NCBI GenBank assembly: GCA_964546815.1
Contig: CAZJLR010000024.1
Location: 1 to 64,000, forward strand
Length of the DNA: 64,000 nucleotides
Source of the DNA: JAIEPM01 sp964546815
Lineage (GTDB): Bacteria; Cyanobacteriota; Vampirovibrionia; Obscuribacterales; Obscuribacteraceae
Direction of reading: 5' to 3'
Shown here: positions 34,660 to 43,996 of the stretch, one piece after another
Layout: every line of letters begins with the position of its first letter
How positions within the stretch are numbered: position 1 is the first letter of the stretch
The notes under the pieces: model-generated
The model's database searches: none
What the model was told of the DNA's origin: nothing
Seen by the model: only the letters and a program-made list of their open reading frames with translations
Translations under genes and position numbers: made by a program

Positions 34660-36635
34660 TGCAAAAGAAAATTATACTTATTCATGATGATCCTACTGTT
34701 TGCGAACAAATGCGACAGGCTTTTGTTAGTTATGGTTATGCCGTAATTCAGGTGCGCAAAACAGATGATGCTGCGGCTTTAATCAGTAACGAAAAGCCTG
34801 ATGCTGTAATAGTCGCGCCGGATTTGTTGCAAGAGGAAATTAAGGACTTAATCGAAAAGTCTCGCGAAAAAAATGAAAGGGCGAAGTCTACCGCCGGTAT
34901 TATGCCTGCGCCGGTTGAAGCATCTTCGCCCGAGTCTGCGAAGGCTGCGGCACCAAATGCCGAGGCCGCAGAAAAACTCAAACAATTTCAGAGCCTTTTT
35001 CTTGTAGTTAAAATCAAATACGCTCGAAGTCTTCCCCAAAAAATTGAAGAACTTGGACGTGACATTCAGGCTTCTATTCATGACCCTGAAGAAAAAGATG
35101 CGCTCGAGCAAGTGCGGCAGGTTGCACATCGCCTTGTGGGTACAGCGGGCTCTTACGGCTATGAACAGTTTGCCGCTTACATGCGAACCATCGAACAAAG
35201 TGCAATTGAAATTTCAAAAACTACAGATCAGGACAAAATAAAAACTCTCTGGGATAGCATTGAAGAAAGCTTGCGCATGGGCATGGCTGAAGCCGAGAGC
35301 ATTGCGCATGAAGCCTCTGAAATGGAAGCAAACAAAGCCCCCGATGATAATCGTCCTATGGGGCCTGTTTTTGCAAGAGTGCTTGTGGTTGATGAAGACG
35401 AAGCTTTTTTGGATGTTGTAGAACTCCTGGGCAGGCAGTCAAACGTAGCTATTATCAAAGCGTCGGCTGAGGGTGCTGCAATGAATGCTGCTTTAATGCA
35501 TCAATTAGATTCTGCAATTATCGATGTAAAGGCAGATGCGCCCGATAAGGCATTTAAGCTTGCCACTGACTTGCGCAGCTTGCCTGGCTATGACACATTG
35601 CCTCTGGCTTTCATTTCGGCAAGTGCTGAAGTGCGCCCTGCTGCCGAAGCTGCTCACGTTGGCGCCTCATTGCACCTCGATAAGCCGCTCGACGCTGCCG
35701 CGCTTGAAGCGGCAGTTAGGCACCTTGTAGCAATCAGACAAGGCGGCCGGCCCAAAGTAATGGTGGTTGATGACGACCCTGATTTTACAGCGAAAATCGC
35801 TTTTGATTTGAGAAACGATAATTTGCTTGTGCGCACTGTGCATGACCCTACAAAACTGCTTGATGCTTTGCAGGAATTTCCACCCGACGTCATGCTGCTC
35901 GATGTAATGATGCCTAACATGAATGGCTTTGAAGTTTGCCAGATGTTGCGTGGCATGCCGCGCTGGCGTGACTTGCCTATTATTTTCATCACTGCTGAAA
36001 TTCATATCGATGCTCGCGTAAAAGCGTTCACGTCAGGCGGTGACGATTACTTGCCTAAGCCAGTTGTCACCGAAGAACTTCTTGCTCGAGTCAGAGTACG
36101 CCTTGAGAAATCGCGTTTGCTCAGAGAGCGTTCGGACAAAGATACAATTACCGGTTTGCTTTTGCGAAGAGCATTTGTAGAACAATTCAACGCTATGCTG
36201 GCTGATGTAGAGCGCTTGAACTCAATCATGTCTGTATGCTTGATGGACGTAGACCACTTCAAAAAAGTGAATGACACATATGGCCACATGGCTGGCGACA
36301 GTGTTCTTTCTGGATTTGGTGCTTTGTTGCTGAGGCGTTTCCGTGTTGATGATATACGAGGTCGCTGGGGCGGCGAGGAGTTTATCATTGCATTTCGCCG
36401 TGAAAATAAATCGACCATGCGGGCTGCTATAAATCGCGTGCAAGAAGAATTTAGCAAAATGGTTTTTGAAAGCGAAGATGGAAAACAATTCAGCGTAACT
36501 TTCAGTGGCGGTGTTGCCAGTTATCCCGATGACGGCAAAACATTGCACGAACTTTTGACGATTGCAGATAAACGCTTATACGATGCAAAACATGCCGGAC
36601 GACGCAGGATCTTTATTGATGACAATGGAAACTAA
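34659..36635 (+). CDS. Multi-receiver diguanylate cyclase (REC-HPt-REC-REC-GGDEF)
   Basis: 658 residues. The first receiver-like domain (1-70) has D-D at its start but no phospho-Asp (V-I-V-A-P-D-L). The HPt (about 105-210) has H-R-L-V-G (His157). Receiver 2 has Asp289 in I-I-D-V-K. Receiver 3 has Asp415 in L-L-D-V-M-M-P. The GGDEF domain (about 495-655) has G-G-E-E-F at 571-575 and an R-V-D-D inhibitory site five residues before it, so it should make cyclic di-GMP and be feedback-inhibited. Combining an HPt with several receivers in one cyclase makes it an end point of a phosphorelay. It overlaps its neighbours on both sides, 1 and 17 bp. Confidence 0.92.
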   Translation: MQKKIILIHDDPTVCEQMRQAFVSYGYAVIQVRKTDDAAALISNEKPDAVIVAPDLLQEEIKDLIEKSREKNERAKSTAGIMPAPVEASSPESAKAAAPNAEAAEKLKQFQSLFLVVKIKYARSLPQKIEELGRDIQASIHDPEEKDALEQVRQVAHRLVGTAGSYGYEQFAAYMRTIEQSAIEISKTTDQDKIKTLWDSIEESLRMGMAEAESIAHEASEMEANKAPDDNRPMGPVFARVLVVDEDEAFLDVVELLGRQSNVAIIKASAEGAAMNAALMHQLDSAIIDVKADAPDKAFKLATDLRSLPGYDTLPLAFISASAEVRPAAEAAHVGASLHLDKPLDAAALEAAVRHLVAIRQGGRPKVMVVDDDPDFTAKIAFDLRNDNLLVRTVHDPTKLLDALQEFPPDVMLLDVMMPNMNGFEVCQMLRGMPRWRDLPIIFITAEIHIDARVKAFTSGGDDYLPKPVVTEELLARVRVRLEKSRLLRERSDKDTITGLLLRRAFVEQFNAMLADVERLNSIMSVCLMDVDHFKKVNDTYGHMAGDSVLSGFGALLLRRFRVDDIRGRWGGEEFIIAFRRENKSTMRAAINRVQEEFSKMVFESEDGKQFSVTFSGGVASYPDDGKTLHELLTIADKRLYDAKHAGRRRIFIDDNGN

Positions 36636-37686
36636 CAAGCAAGCAGCCGCGGACTCAGGTTCAGATTCTTCAGCCGATGTTGAGGTTAAGAAAGAGTCAC
36701 TGGGTAAGCAAATAGTCAAACAAGTCATCGGCATTGTGCTTGCTGTCGGCATGCTCTACTGGTGTTTTAAGGATGCTGACCTGGAGAAATTGTGGCACTA
36801 TGCACAAGATGCAGATCCTAAATTTCTCTGCCTTGTTACAGTGAGCGCTCTTTTGAGTCATTTGCTAAGAGCCTGGCGCTGGATCATACTTCTAAAGCCT
36901 CTATCGGATAAGCCAATTAGTTTGTGGAATTCCTTTTGTGCGGTTATGTATGGTTATGCGGTAAACATTGTCATTCCGCGTGGGGGTGAAGTCTCACGGC
37001 TTGTCGCCATTAGTAAGTCTGAATCGATTCCGTGGGCTGGTGTTGTGCCGACTATGTTTATTGATCGTTTGCTCGATCTTGCTATGTTGGTGCTTTTGAT
37101 AGGACTTACTATCACAGTGCTTCCCAGTGGCAATCTAAATCTTCCCTGGGTTGTGCCTACAGGCATGACATTGTGCGCTGCTACTTTTGTTGGTTTATTT
37201 TCATTGCCTTTTGTTGGCAAAATAGGCCGCGCATTCTTGGATATTGCTCCAATTAAGAAAGCTGTTCCTGCAAAAGTTGCTGAAAAAATTGAAGGCTTGC
37301 TGAGACAGTTTGATCTGGGCACGCGTAGTTTGACCCAAGTTGCTAATCTCATTGTAATCGCTCTTTTCTCGGTGGCAATTTGGGCTTGCTATTACATGAA
37401 TATGTATTTGATGCTTTGTGCCTTTCACCTCGATAAGGTCGTAGACCTTGCAAAAGGATTGGTCTGCTTCACAATAAGCTCTGTTGGCGTTTTGGTTCCT
37501 ACTCCCGGCAGCGCAGGAAGCTATCATATTTTGACCAGCCAGGCTTTGCAGAAGGTTGCAGGTGTAGACCCGGCGCAGTCACTTGCTTTTGCAACTGTAA
37601 ATCACTTGATGTGTTTCATCATAATCACGTGTGTACCAGCTGCAATTTGTTTCATAATCCAATCTGTACGCATGGGTAAAAAATAA
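36619..37686 (+). CDS. Flippase-like membrane protein (lysylphosphatidylglycerol synthase TM region family)
   Basis: ATG 36619 has AGGA nine bases upstream and overlaps the cyclase gene by 17 bp; the frame extends back to 36562. 355 residues. After a charged 30-residue start there are about seven to eight membrane helices. Family signatures: H-L-L-R-A-W-R-W, N-I-V-I-P-R-G-G-E-V-S-R and P-T-P-G-S-A-G-S-Y. The family includes the flippase half of MprF and uncharacterised homologues; no aminoacyl transferase domain is attached. Translational coupling to a cyclic di-GMP synthase could mean shared control of envelope lipid, which is a guess. Confidence 0.87.
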   Translation: MTMETNKQAAADSGSDSSADVEVKKESLGKQIVKQVIGIVLAVGMLYWCFKDADLEKLWHYAQDADPKFLCLVTVSALLSHLLRAWRWIILLKPLSDKPISLWNSFCAVMYGYAVNIVIPRGGEVSRLVAISKSESIPWAGVVPTMFIDRLLDLAMLVLLIGLTITVLPSGNLNLPWVVPTGMTLCAATFVGLFSLPFVGKIGRAFLDIAPIKKAVPAKVAEKIEGLLRQFDLGTRSLTQVANLIVIALFSVAIWACYYMNMYLMLCAFHLDKVVDLAKGLVCFTISSVGVLVPTPGSAGSYHILTSQALQKVAGVDPAQSLAFATVNHLMCFIIITCVPAAICFIIQSVRMGKK

Positions 37687-37691
37687 GCGGA

Positions 37692-39548
37692 TCAGTCTAT
37701 TTTCGTGCTTCTATAAATATTCATTGTCTCTTCTTTTAGAGCGGCGTGACCTTTAACCGATTTGAGTAAATTGACTGAATATTCGGCGGCTTCCTTTGCC
37801 CCTCTTTTCTTGTCCATTGTGTGTTTTGCCAGGCGCTTAGCGCAGTGATTGGATAATGCGACTAGCTTTAATGCTTCTTCTTCAGATTTTGGTTTGATTT
37901 GGCGCAATGATGTGGCGAATGCGTTCATCAACAATACGCGGTTTGGTCCTTGTGGATCTATTGCTTGTGGTAGGTGCCCGATTCGGTTTAGTGAAATTAG
38001 CACCGATTCTTTCACTTTGGGAGAGTCTTCGTTTTTATCGTAAAGAGCAGTCGAAGACATTACGTCCTTTATTGCATTGTCGAAATCATGCTTTTGCAAA
38101 TTGAATAAGGCTCGCTCTTTGTACATATCAATCTTAATTTCTGCGTCTGGTTCAAGCTTAGATGCCAGCTCAAAAACCTCGTCGAAGTCGTTCTGGGCAC
38201 CGGTGCAATTGCCCTGTTTCCATTTTGAATTTGCGCGCATAGTCAAAAACGCTGCCTGTCTGTCTATGAGCTTGTCGCCGTATTTTTGACAAAAGTTAAA
38301 TCCTCTCCCGTATGTTTTTTCTGCGTTTGCGCATTCTTGTGGGGTGCCCACCATCAGCTCATAGCGTCCCAGAGTTAATAGATCGTTGAGGTAGGGCGCG
38401 ATCATATCTTCGCTTATCACCATGTTTTCAGGCCATTTCCTGCTAATGCGAGTCTTTTGCTTCTCGAGATCTCTGGCAATTCTGTCTTGTTCTGTTTCGA
38501 GTTTCACCGTACTTGCAGACTGTTTTAACGCTAGTCCTACTCCGATGCCACAGATGGCTAAAAGAAAAATGCTAATTGCGGCAAGTTTTACTATTTTGCC
38601 TTTTGGAGTGCTGGGGCTTTTTCGACGATTGAAAAGATCGATTTCGACAGTATCATTTTGAAAAATTGCTGCCAGTTCATTTGCAATTTCTTTTGCCGAT
38701 TTTGGACGAGCGCTGGGTTCTTTCTCAAGGCAGCGCGCCACAAGTGAAGCTAGTTGAATTGAGCGTGGTGACTTTGTGTATGTATCAAGTCTAGCCGGCG
38801 CTTCGACCATATGTTTGTACATAGTTTCAAACGGTGTCTCTCCTTGAATTGGCGCTTTACCTTCGATGCATTCGTACATAATGCAGCCAATTGAATAGAT
38901 GTCGGAAAGTGAATCACCCCGGGCGCTGCGGCACTGTTCTGGGCTGATGTAGAGCGGGCTGCCGAGCACAGCGTCTGTTCGAGTAATGGTGTGGCTACTT
39001 TGTTCGGGACTTGCCTCAATACGAGCAATGCCGAAGTCGATGATTTTGGACACGTCTTCGCCAGCCGGATTTTTGCAAAGCATTATGTTGCTCGGTTTGA
39101 GATCGCGATGTGCAATTTTGCTGTCGTGTGCATGTTGTAATCCTGATAGAACCTGGCTGAAAACAGAGTAAAATTTTTGCGAGCTAAGCGGCCCTGACTG
39201 TAATTCTTGCGCAAGTGATTTGCCCTCAAGATATTCCATGACGTGGTAAGGGTTGCCGTTTGCGTTAAATCCTGAGCTAAAAATGCGTACAATGTTGGGG
39301 TGGTCTAAAAGAGCTAAAACTTGCGCTTCACGGATAAATCGCTCTTGCGTTTCTTTATCGTTGGCTCCTTCGAAAAATAGAATTTTGATTGCCACCTGGC
39401 GGCTCAGTTCGCTGTCGAAGGCACGAAAAACCATGCCCATGCCCCCTTGCCCAACGAGACTGTCTATCTCGTAGCGAGCTGGGCAGGCAGCCTGCGCGCT
39501 GAGGCTGTTGGTGTTAAGTTTGACGGTGATGTCTCTATCTGTTTCCAT
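37692..39548 (-). CDS. Membrane Ser/Thr protein kinase with helical C-terminal half
   Basis: 618 residues. Kinase domain about 25-290: G-Q-G-G-M-G loop, V-A-I-K, H-R-D-L-K-P-S-N, I-D-F-G-I-A and Y-I-S-P-E-Q, all intact. A membrane helix lies near 318-340 (A-I-S-I-F-L-L-A-I-C-G-I-G). The C-terminal 270 residues are helical, with TPR-like units, expected on the outer side. Same design as the kinases at 4103 and 49401. It converges with the flippase gene with only five bases between stops. Substrate unknown. Confidence 0.92.
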   Translation of the reverse strand: METDRDITVKLNTNSLSAQAACPARYEIDSLVGQGGMGMVFRAFDSELSRQVAIKILFFEGANDKETQERFIREAQVLALLDHPNIVRIFSSGFNANGNPYHVMEYLEGKSLAQELQSGPLSSQKFYSVFSQVLSGLQHAHDSKIAHRDLKPSNIMLCKNPAGEDVSKIIDFGIARIEASPEQSSHTITRTDAVLGSPLYISPEQCRSARGDSLSDIYSIGCIMYECIEGKAPIQGETPFETMYKHMVEAPARLDTYTKSPRSIQLASLVARCLEKEPSARPKSAKEIANELAAIFQNDTVEIDLFNRRKSPSTPKGKIVKLAAISIFLLAICGIGVGLALKQSASTVKLETEQDRIARDLEKQKTRISRKWPENMVISEDMIAPYLNDLLTLGRYELMVGTPQECANAEKTYGRGFNFCQKYGDKLIDRQAAFLTMRANSKWKQGNCTGAQNDFDEVFELASKLEPDAEIKIDMYKERALFNLQKHDFDNAIKDVMSSTALYDKNEDSPKVKESVLISLNRIGHLPQAIDPQGPNRVLLMNAFATSLRQIKPKSEEEALKLVALSNHCAKRLAKHTMDKKRGAKEAAEYSVNLLKSVKGHAALKEETMNIYRSTKID

Positions 39549-39602
39549 CGCCTTAAACTACCTTGCTGATCTCATGCAAATCTTAGACCAAATGCCAATT
39601 AC

Positions 39603-40235
39603 TTAAAAGTTGTCTGCCTGACTGATTCGCTTGGGATGTTTCATCATCATGTAAATTAACCATGAGCCGCCGACTGTGCACACTAAGGTAGACAGAACTG
39701 CCATTAGGCGCAAAATATTAGCAATTAGTCCATCATATTGCAGCATGTTCAGGCTTTCGAGAATGTAATTCCAATCATGTATAACATCGCCGCTGCCTTT
39801 GAAAGGTGTCACCAGGGGTAGTGCCATTGCGCTTGCATCTGCTGCGTATGTTGCAACGTCGAAAAGATTGCACGAGAGCCAGCCGAAACAAAAGGCGATG
39901 CCGAAATAATCTCGCTGCCTGAAGAACATCAAGGTAGATAGAAGTGGCACCAGGCACTGAAAAATCGAGCCTCCCGCGATGCCCATAAATTCACCAAGCG
40001 GTGCGAAGATGACATGACCCATTTCGTGGAATGCAAGATCTATGCCTTTGAATATGTCGCTTCCCAGCGGGTCTTTCACGTGGGTAAACATGATGTGCAA
40101 CATAAAGAGAAGCAGCAATAGTCTTGGCCACCACGTGCGTCCATTGCACCATTTCTTGGCGTCTAAGAGAATATTTTGTGCCCATTCTGGAGTGCTGCTT
40201 TTTTTGCGCCTGTGTTTAATTGTTGCTTTGTTCAT
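39603..40235 (-). CDS. Membrane protein with HExxH motif
   Basis: 210 residues. A basic N-terminus is followed by about four to five membrane helices. The second hydrophobic region carries H70-E71-M-G-H74, the zinc-binding motif of metalloproteases, next to G-E-F-M-G-I-A-G-G-S. A third ligand, such as N-P-D-G of site-2 proteases, is not seen, although N-L-F-D and several Asp residues lie in the following helices. It resembles widespread uncharacterised integral membrane proteins with HExGH. Proteolytic function is possible but unproven. About 50 bp upstream of the Ser/Thr kinase gene on the same strand, so possibly co-transcribed. Confidence 0.75.
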   Translation of the reverse strand: MNKATIKHRRKKSSTPEWAQNILLDAKKWCNGRTWWPRLLLLLFMLHIMFTHVKDPLGSDIFKGIDLAFHEMGHVIFAPLGEFMGIAGGSIFQCLVPLLSTLMFFRQRDYFGIAFCFGWLSCNLFDVATYAADASAMALPLVTPFKGSGDVIHDWNYILESLNMLQYDGLIANILRLMAVLSTLVCTVGGSWLIYMMMKHPKRISQADNF

Positions 40236-40321
40236 GTGGTTGGAATGTGCCGGCTCCTGCTAACATTATTCCCACAAGCTGTATGCTTAAGCTGGGACGC
40301 CTAGATGATTAGAGCGGTTAT

Positions 40322-41239
40322 ATGAGTATAAAAATTCAAACGCGTATTGCTTACCTTGGCATGGGCATCATGGGTGCTTCAATGGCAGTTAACCTTGCCA
40401 GGGCTGGCTTTCCGGTTTCCGTTTGGAATCGTACTGCCGGCAAGGCGTCTACTCAAAGGGCTCTAGATGCCGGCTGTCGCCTGGCTTCAACTGTTTCTGA
40501 GGCTGTCAAAGACGCCGATGTTGTTATGCTCTGTTTGAGTGATGTCGCAGACCTTGAGGAAATTTTGCTTTCAGCCGGAGGTGTATTGGCAAGCGCTAAG
40601 GCTGGGACAATCGTTGCAGACATGAGTACCACCGGCCCGGCTTGTGCCCGGAAAATGTCGGCTATGCTCTCTTTTGGGCGCTTGCCATTCCTCGATGCAC
40701 CGGTTTCTGGGGGCGATCTCGGCGCCAGGCAGGGTACTTTGACCATAATGGTCGGCGGCGATAAGGCTGCTTTTGACACTTGCTTGCCGGTGTTTCAAAA
40801 AATGGGCAAGAAAATTCAATATTGCGGCCCTTCAGGCAGTGGCCAGGCGGTGAAGCTCTGTAATCAAATACTTTGTGCAGTTAATATGTTGGCTGTTTGC
40901 GAGTCTCTCAATTTGGCCGAAAAGCTAGGCATCGACCCACAAATGATGATTGACGTTTGCGGGTCTGGAGCTGCTGGCTCATGGGCTTTATCCAACCTTG
41001 GCACCCGTATTGCCAGAGGAGACCTCGAGCCTGGATTTATGATAAAAGACATGCAAAAGGACTTGCGCTTAGTATCTGAAGCACTGGACGATCGTGGTGC
41101 TGCGCTTGCTGCAACAAAACTCGCAAATGAGAAGTTCTCTGAGGCATTAGACCTGCTGGGTGAAAACGGCAGTCGCAAAGGCACTCAAGCCATGAGCATA
41201 AGCTATCTAAATAAGCTTAAGGCTCTGCTGGAAAAATAG
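40322..41239 (+). CDS. NAD(P)-dependent beta-hydroxyacid dehydrogenase (3-hydroxyisobutyrate dehydrogenase family)
   Basis: 305 residues. The N-terminal Rossmann domain has L-G-M-G-I-M-G and the dinucleotide loop W-N-R-T, which favours NADP. The substrate motif D-A-P-V-S-G-G and catalytic Lys178 in G-S-G-Q-A-V-K-L-C-N-Q are in place. The C-terminal helical domain is complete. Members oxidise 3-hydroxyisobutyrate or reduce tartronate or succinic semialdehyde; the exact substrate cannot be told. It stands alone between divergent and convergent neighbours. Confidence 0.9.
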   Translation: MSIKIQTRIAYLGMGIMGASMAVNLARAGFPVSVWNRTAGKASTQRALDAGCRLASTVSEAVKDADVVMLCLSDVADLEEILLSAGGVLASAKAGTIVADMSTTGPACARKMSAMLSFGRLPFLDAPVSGGDLGARQGTLTIMVGGDKAAFDTCLPVFQKMGKKIQYCGPSGSGQAVKLCNQILCAVNMLAVCESLNLAEKLGIDPQMMIDVCGSGAAGSWALSNLGTRIARGDLEPGFMIKDMQKDLRLVSEALDDRGAALAATKLANEKFSEALDLLGENGSRKGTQAMSISYLNKLKALLEK

Positions 41240-41280
41240 ACTGCAGCGCTGCGCGACTGCTGTATTGTGCGAAAGCATGC

Positions 41281-43440
41281 TCAAGAAATGAGCATTCCGT
41301 TTGCATAAGTGCGCATGAAGCTTTCGTATTCAGTTGAATCTAGTGGACGCGCAATTAAATAGCCCTGCAATTTTTTACAGCCGAATTCTTGCAGCGTTAG
41401 CGCCTGCTCTTTAGTCTCAACGCCTTCAGCTAGTGTTTCAAAACCAAGAGCTTCGCACATTCTAACTATCGCTTTTACTATAGAACGGCTTTCCTGCGAT
41501 GTTGCCAGATCTTTTACGAATGACTGATCGATTTTGATTTGATCTACTGCAAATTTCTTGAGGTATGCAAGCGATGAATAACCTGTGCCGAAGTCGTCGA
41601 TCGCAAGCGCCATTCCGTAGTTTTTCATTTGTTTCAAAACCACTGATGTTTGATCAGGATCGATCATGGCAGAGCTCTCTGTTATTTCGATCAAAAAATC
41701 AGATGGTGCAAGTCCGTAGTGTTGAATCGATTGATATAGCCCGGCTACAAAACTTTGATCTAAAAGAAGATTTGCCGAAATATTTATAGCTACGCATGAA
41801 AGTGGCATACCCAGCGATTTCCAGTGCACAAGAAGTTTGCAGGTTGCATCCATTACTTCAGCTGTGACTCTGCCGATTAGCCCCGTTCGTTCTGCGACAG
41901 GAATGAATTCGCCAGGATTTACCAGCCCGCTTGAAGGATGATTCCAGCGAATCAATACCTCTGCTTCTTCCGGCTTTCCGTTTGCCAGATTAAGCTGTGG
42001 TTGAAAATATGGTATCAACTGGTTTGTGCCGAATGAATGACGCAAATTATTTTCTACCCAAAAGTGCCGGGAGATGTTTGTATTCATTCGTTGTGTATAA
42101 AGCTGCGTGTCTGCAGCGCCCTGAGAAGTGGCGGCCGTCAAGGCTATGTCGCAGTGTTTTGCAAGAGTGGCTGCGTCTAACCCGTCTTCAGGGTAAACTG
42201 CGGCCCCCAGACAAATGTTTGTGGTGATTGTATGCTCTGCAATGGTCATCGGCGATTCGATTGTTCTGCGAATGTTCTCTATTGCAAGAGCCAGGTCTAA
42301 GTCGTTAGCACAGTCTGCAACAATAATTGCAAACTCGTCACCGCCCAATCTTGCAATGGCATCATCTTCTTTCTTGATTTGCGCAAGGCGTGCTGCCACT
42401 TCCTGAAGCACGCGGTCACCTGCCTGATGTCCGAGTGAATCGTTGAGTTCTTTGAAGCGCTGCAAGTCAATGAAGAAGAGTCCAAACTTTTCTTCGAGCC
42501 TTGCAGAGCGCTCTATAATTTCTTCGAGATCTTCAAAGAATGCTCGTCTGTTGCTAAGCCCTGTGACTGCGTCGCGGCTTACCATGCGGTAGAGCTCTTC
42601 CTGTGAATTTTTCAAATTTGTCAAATCTGACAGCGTAACCACGTAATTAGTAGTGATGTTCTCAGAGTCTACAACGGAGTGTAGTGTCGCCCATAGTGGC
42701 ACCAATTCGTTCGATTTCTTTCGAATTACAAATTCACCGCTCCAGCGACCTTCTTTTTTTGCCGTTTCTTGCATCTCCGGCCAGCTGCTGCCATCCTGAT
42801 ATTCTTCAAGTTGCGGTGCAAAGGGTCTGTGCAATATTTTGTCAGGCGAATTTCCGGTAAGATCCCAATACGCATTGTTTGCATATTGCACCACAAATCT
42901 AGCATCGGTAATTACGATGGCTTCTTGTGTTTGCGCAAATACCTGTCGAAAAATACTGTGACGTTGTTCGCTGTCATGTTCGACGCTGATATCGGCAAAT
43001 GCCACGACAGCGCAGATGACGTTCCCTGCACTGTTACGAATTGGGTTCGCGTTTAAGCGCAAATGAATGCCTTCGGGCTTAAACCGGTTGCGAATCACCA
43101 TTTCAGTGTTCTTTATGATTTCGCCTCGCAGGGCGCAATGCACAGGCAGTTCTTCATTGCTGTATTTGATTTTGCCATCGCTTTTGTAGGTGCCGAATGG
43201 CATCATTGAGCCGTTTAGAAAATACTGTGGGCGAACTGCGCTGATGGTTTGTTTAAAGCTTTGTTTGACCTGGGTGTTGCCTTCTCCGGCTTTGGCCGGG
43301 ACGCGTATGAGTCCCTCGCATCCCTCTCCCAGTATTACTTCTGCAGATTTATTCATACTTATGATCGATAGATCGGCGCCTACGACTACGAGCCCTTCTG
43401 CAAGGGTTTCGAGTAGTGGTGCTAGTGCCGAGAGATCCAT
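41281..43440 (-). CDS. PAS-PAS-GGDEF-EAL cyclic di-GMP protein
   Basis: 719 residues, no membrane helices. Two PAS domains (about 5-125 and 165-275), then GGDEF (about 290-450) with an intact G-G-D-E-F near 362 and no R-x-x-D inhibitory site before it. The EAL domain (about 460-715) has E-V-L-I-R-W in place of E-A-L, with N-I-S, E-S, D-D-F-G-T-G-Y-S-S-L, K-I-D and E-G-V-E all present, so phosphodiesterase residues are kept. Either or both activities may operate. Together with the cyclase at 34659 it shows active cyclic di-GMP signalling. Cytoplasmic. Confidence 0.92.
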   Translation of the reverse strand: MDLSALAPLLETLAEGLVVVGADLSIISMNKSAEVILGEGCEGLIRVPAKAGEGNTQVKQSFKQTISAVRPQYFLNGSMMPFGTYKSDGKIKYSNEELPVHCALRGEIIKNTEMVIRNRFKPEGIHLRLNANPIRNSAGNVICAVVAFADISVEHDSEQRHSIFRQVFAQTQEAIVITDARFVVQYANNAYWDLTGNSPDKILHRPFAPQLEEYQDGSSWPEMQETAKKEGRWSGEFVIRKKSNELVPLWATLHSVVDSENITTNYVVTLSDLTNLKNSQEELYRMVSRDAVTGLSNRRAFFEDLEEIIERSARLEEKFGLFFIDLQRFKELNDSLGHQAGDRVLQEVAARLAQIKKEDDAIARLGGDEFAIIVADCANDLDLALAIENIRRTIESPMTIAEHTITTNICLGAAVYPEDGLDAATLAKHCDIALTAATSQGAADTQLYTQRMNTNISRHFWVENNLRHSFGTNQLIPYFQPQLNLANGKPEEAEVLIRWNHPSSGLVNPGEFIPVAERTGLIGRVTAEVMDATCKLLVHWKSLGMPLSCVAINISANLLLDQSFVAGLYQSIQHYGLAPSDFLIEITESSAMIDPDQTSVVLKQMKNYGMALAIDDFGTGYSSLAYLKKFAVDQIKIDQSFVKDLATSQESRSIVKAIVRMCEALGFETLAEGVETKEQALTLQEFGCKKLQGYLIARPLDSTEYESFMRTYANGMLIS

Positions 43441-43996
43441 TCTTTGTATGTCTGCTACCTGAAGTGCCCGCTCTCTAAGCCCTGTTTAACTTGCAGGGCC
43501 TCAATTTGCCATTGGAGTTCTTGAATGATAACACCCGTATGGAGGCGCCTGGACTTAGGTTTGGCAAGAGTAATCTTGCTGGGGGCGGAAGTCAAGACCG
43601 TGCTGCTGCTCTTGAATCAGCCCGCATTTAGCTTGCTGTCACGTTTGTGCTGCGGGCTGCCTCGTGTCCGCTGAATATTTCTGGTTCGCCTATAGGTGCT
43701 TTTCTTAATAAGTTATCTAAATTGTCAACCAATAATCTTCATGTATTGCGGAGTAACTAATAAGCCCTGTCTCACTGAGTCGAGGCGCATTTAGGACAAT
43801 GAGAGTGTCTATTTTTCGGTACTAAGTGTTGAACAGTTGCGATGCAAGATTTTGTGTGTACTACGCATTTCTTTTTGCAAGTTTATTGAAGGAATGCGGA
43901 TATGCTTGCCATTGCAGGTTTGCCACACGAACACATTACGATTTATCCGTCACTTATACGATTTGCACCAATTGCCTTGGGTTGCAGAATTAAGAT
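43441..43996. other. Longest gene-free stretch (556 bp)
   Basis: Between the divergent GGDEF-EAL gene and a small TPR gene. It holds a long-loop hairpin at 43618-43659 and AT-rich sequence after 43670. No ORF here has a convincing start or composition; one at 43837 is a frame shadow running into the next gene. It presumably carries the promoters of both neighbours. I see no RNA gene I can name. Confidence 0.6.
43618..43659. other. Hairpin with 9-bp perfect stem in intergenic region
   Basis: CAGCCCGCA and TGCGGGCTG are perfect complements separated by 24 bases. No T-run follows on either strand, so it is not a standard terminator. It could be part of a leader, a small RNA or an operator. Confidence 0.4.
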
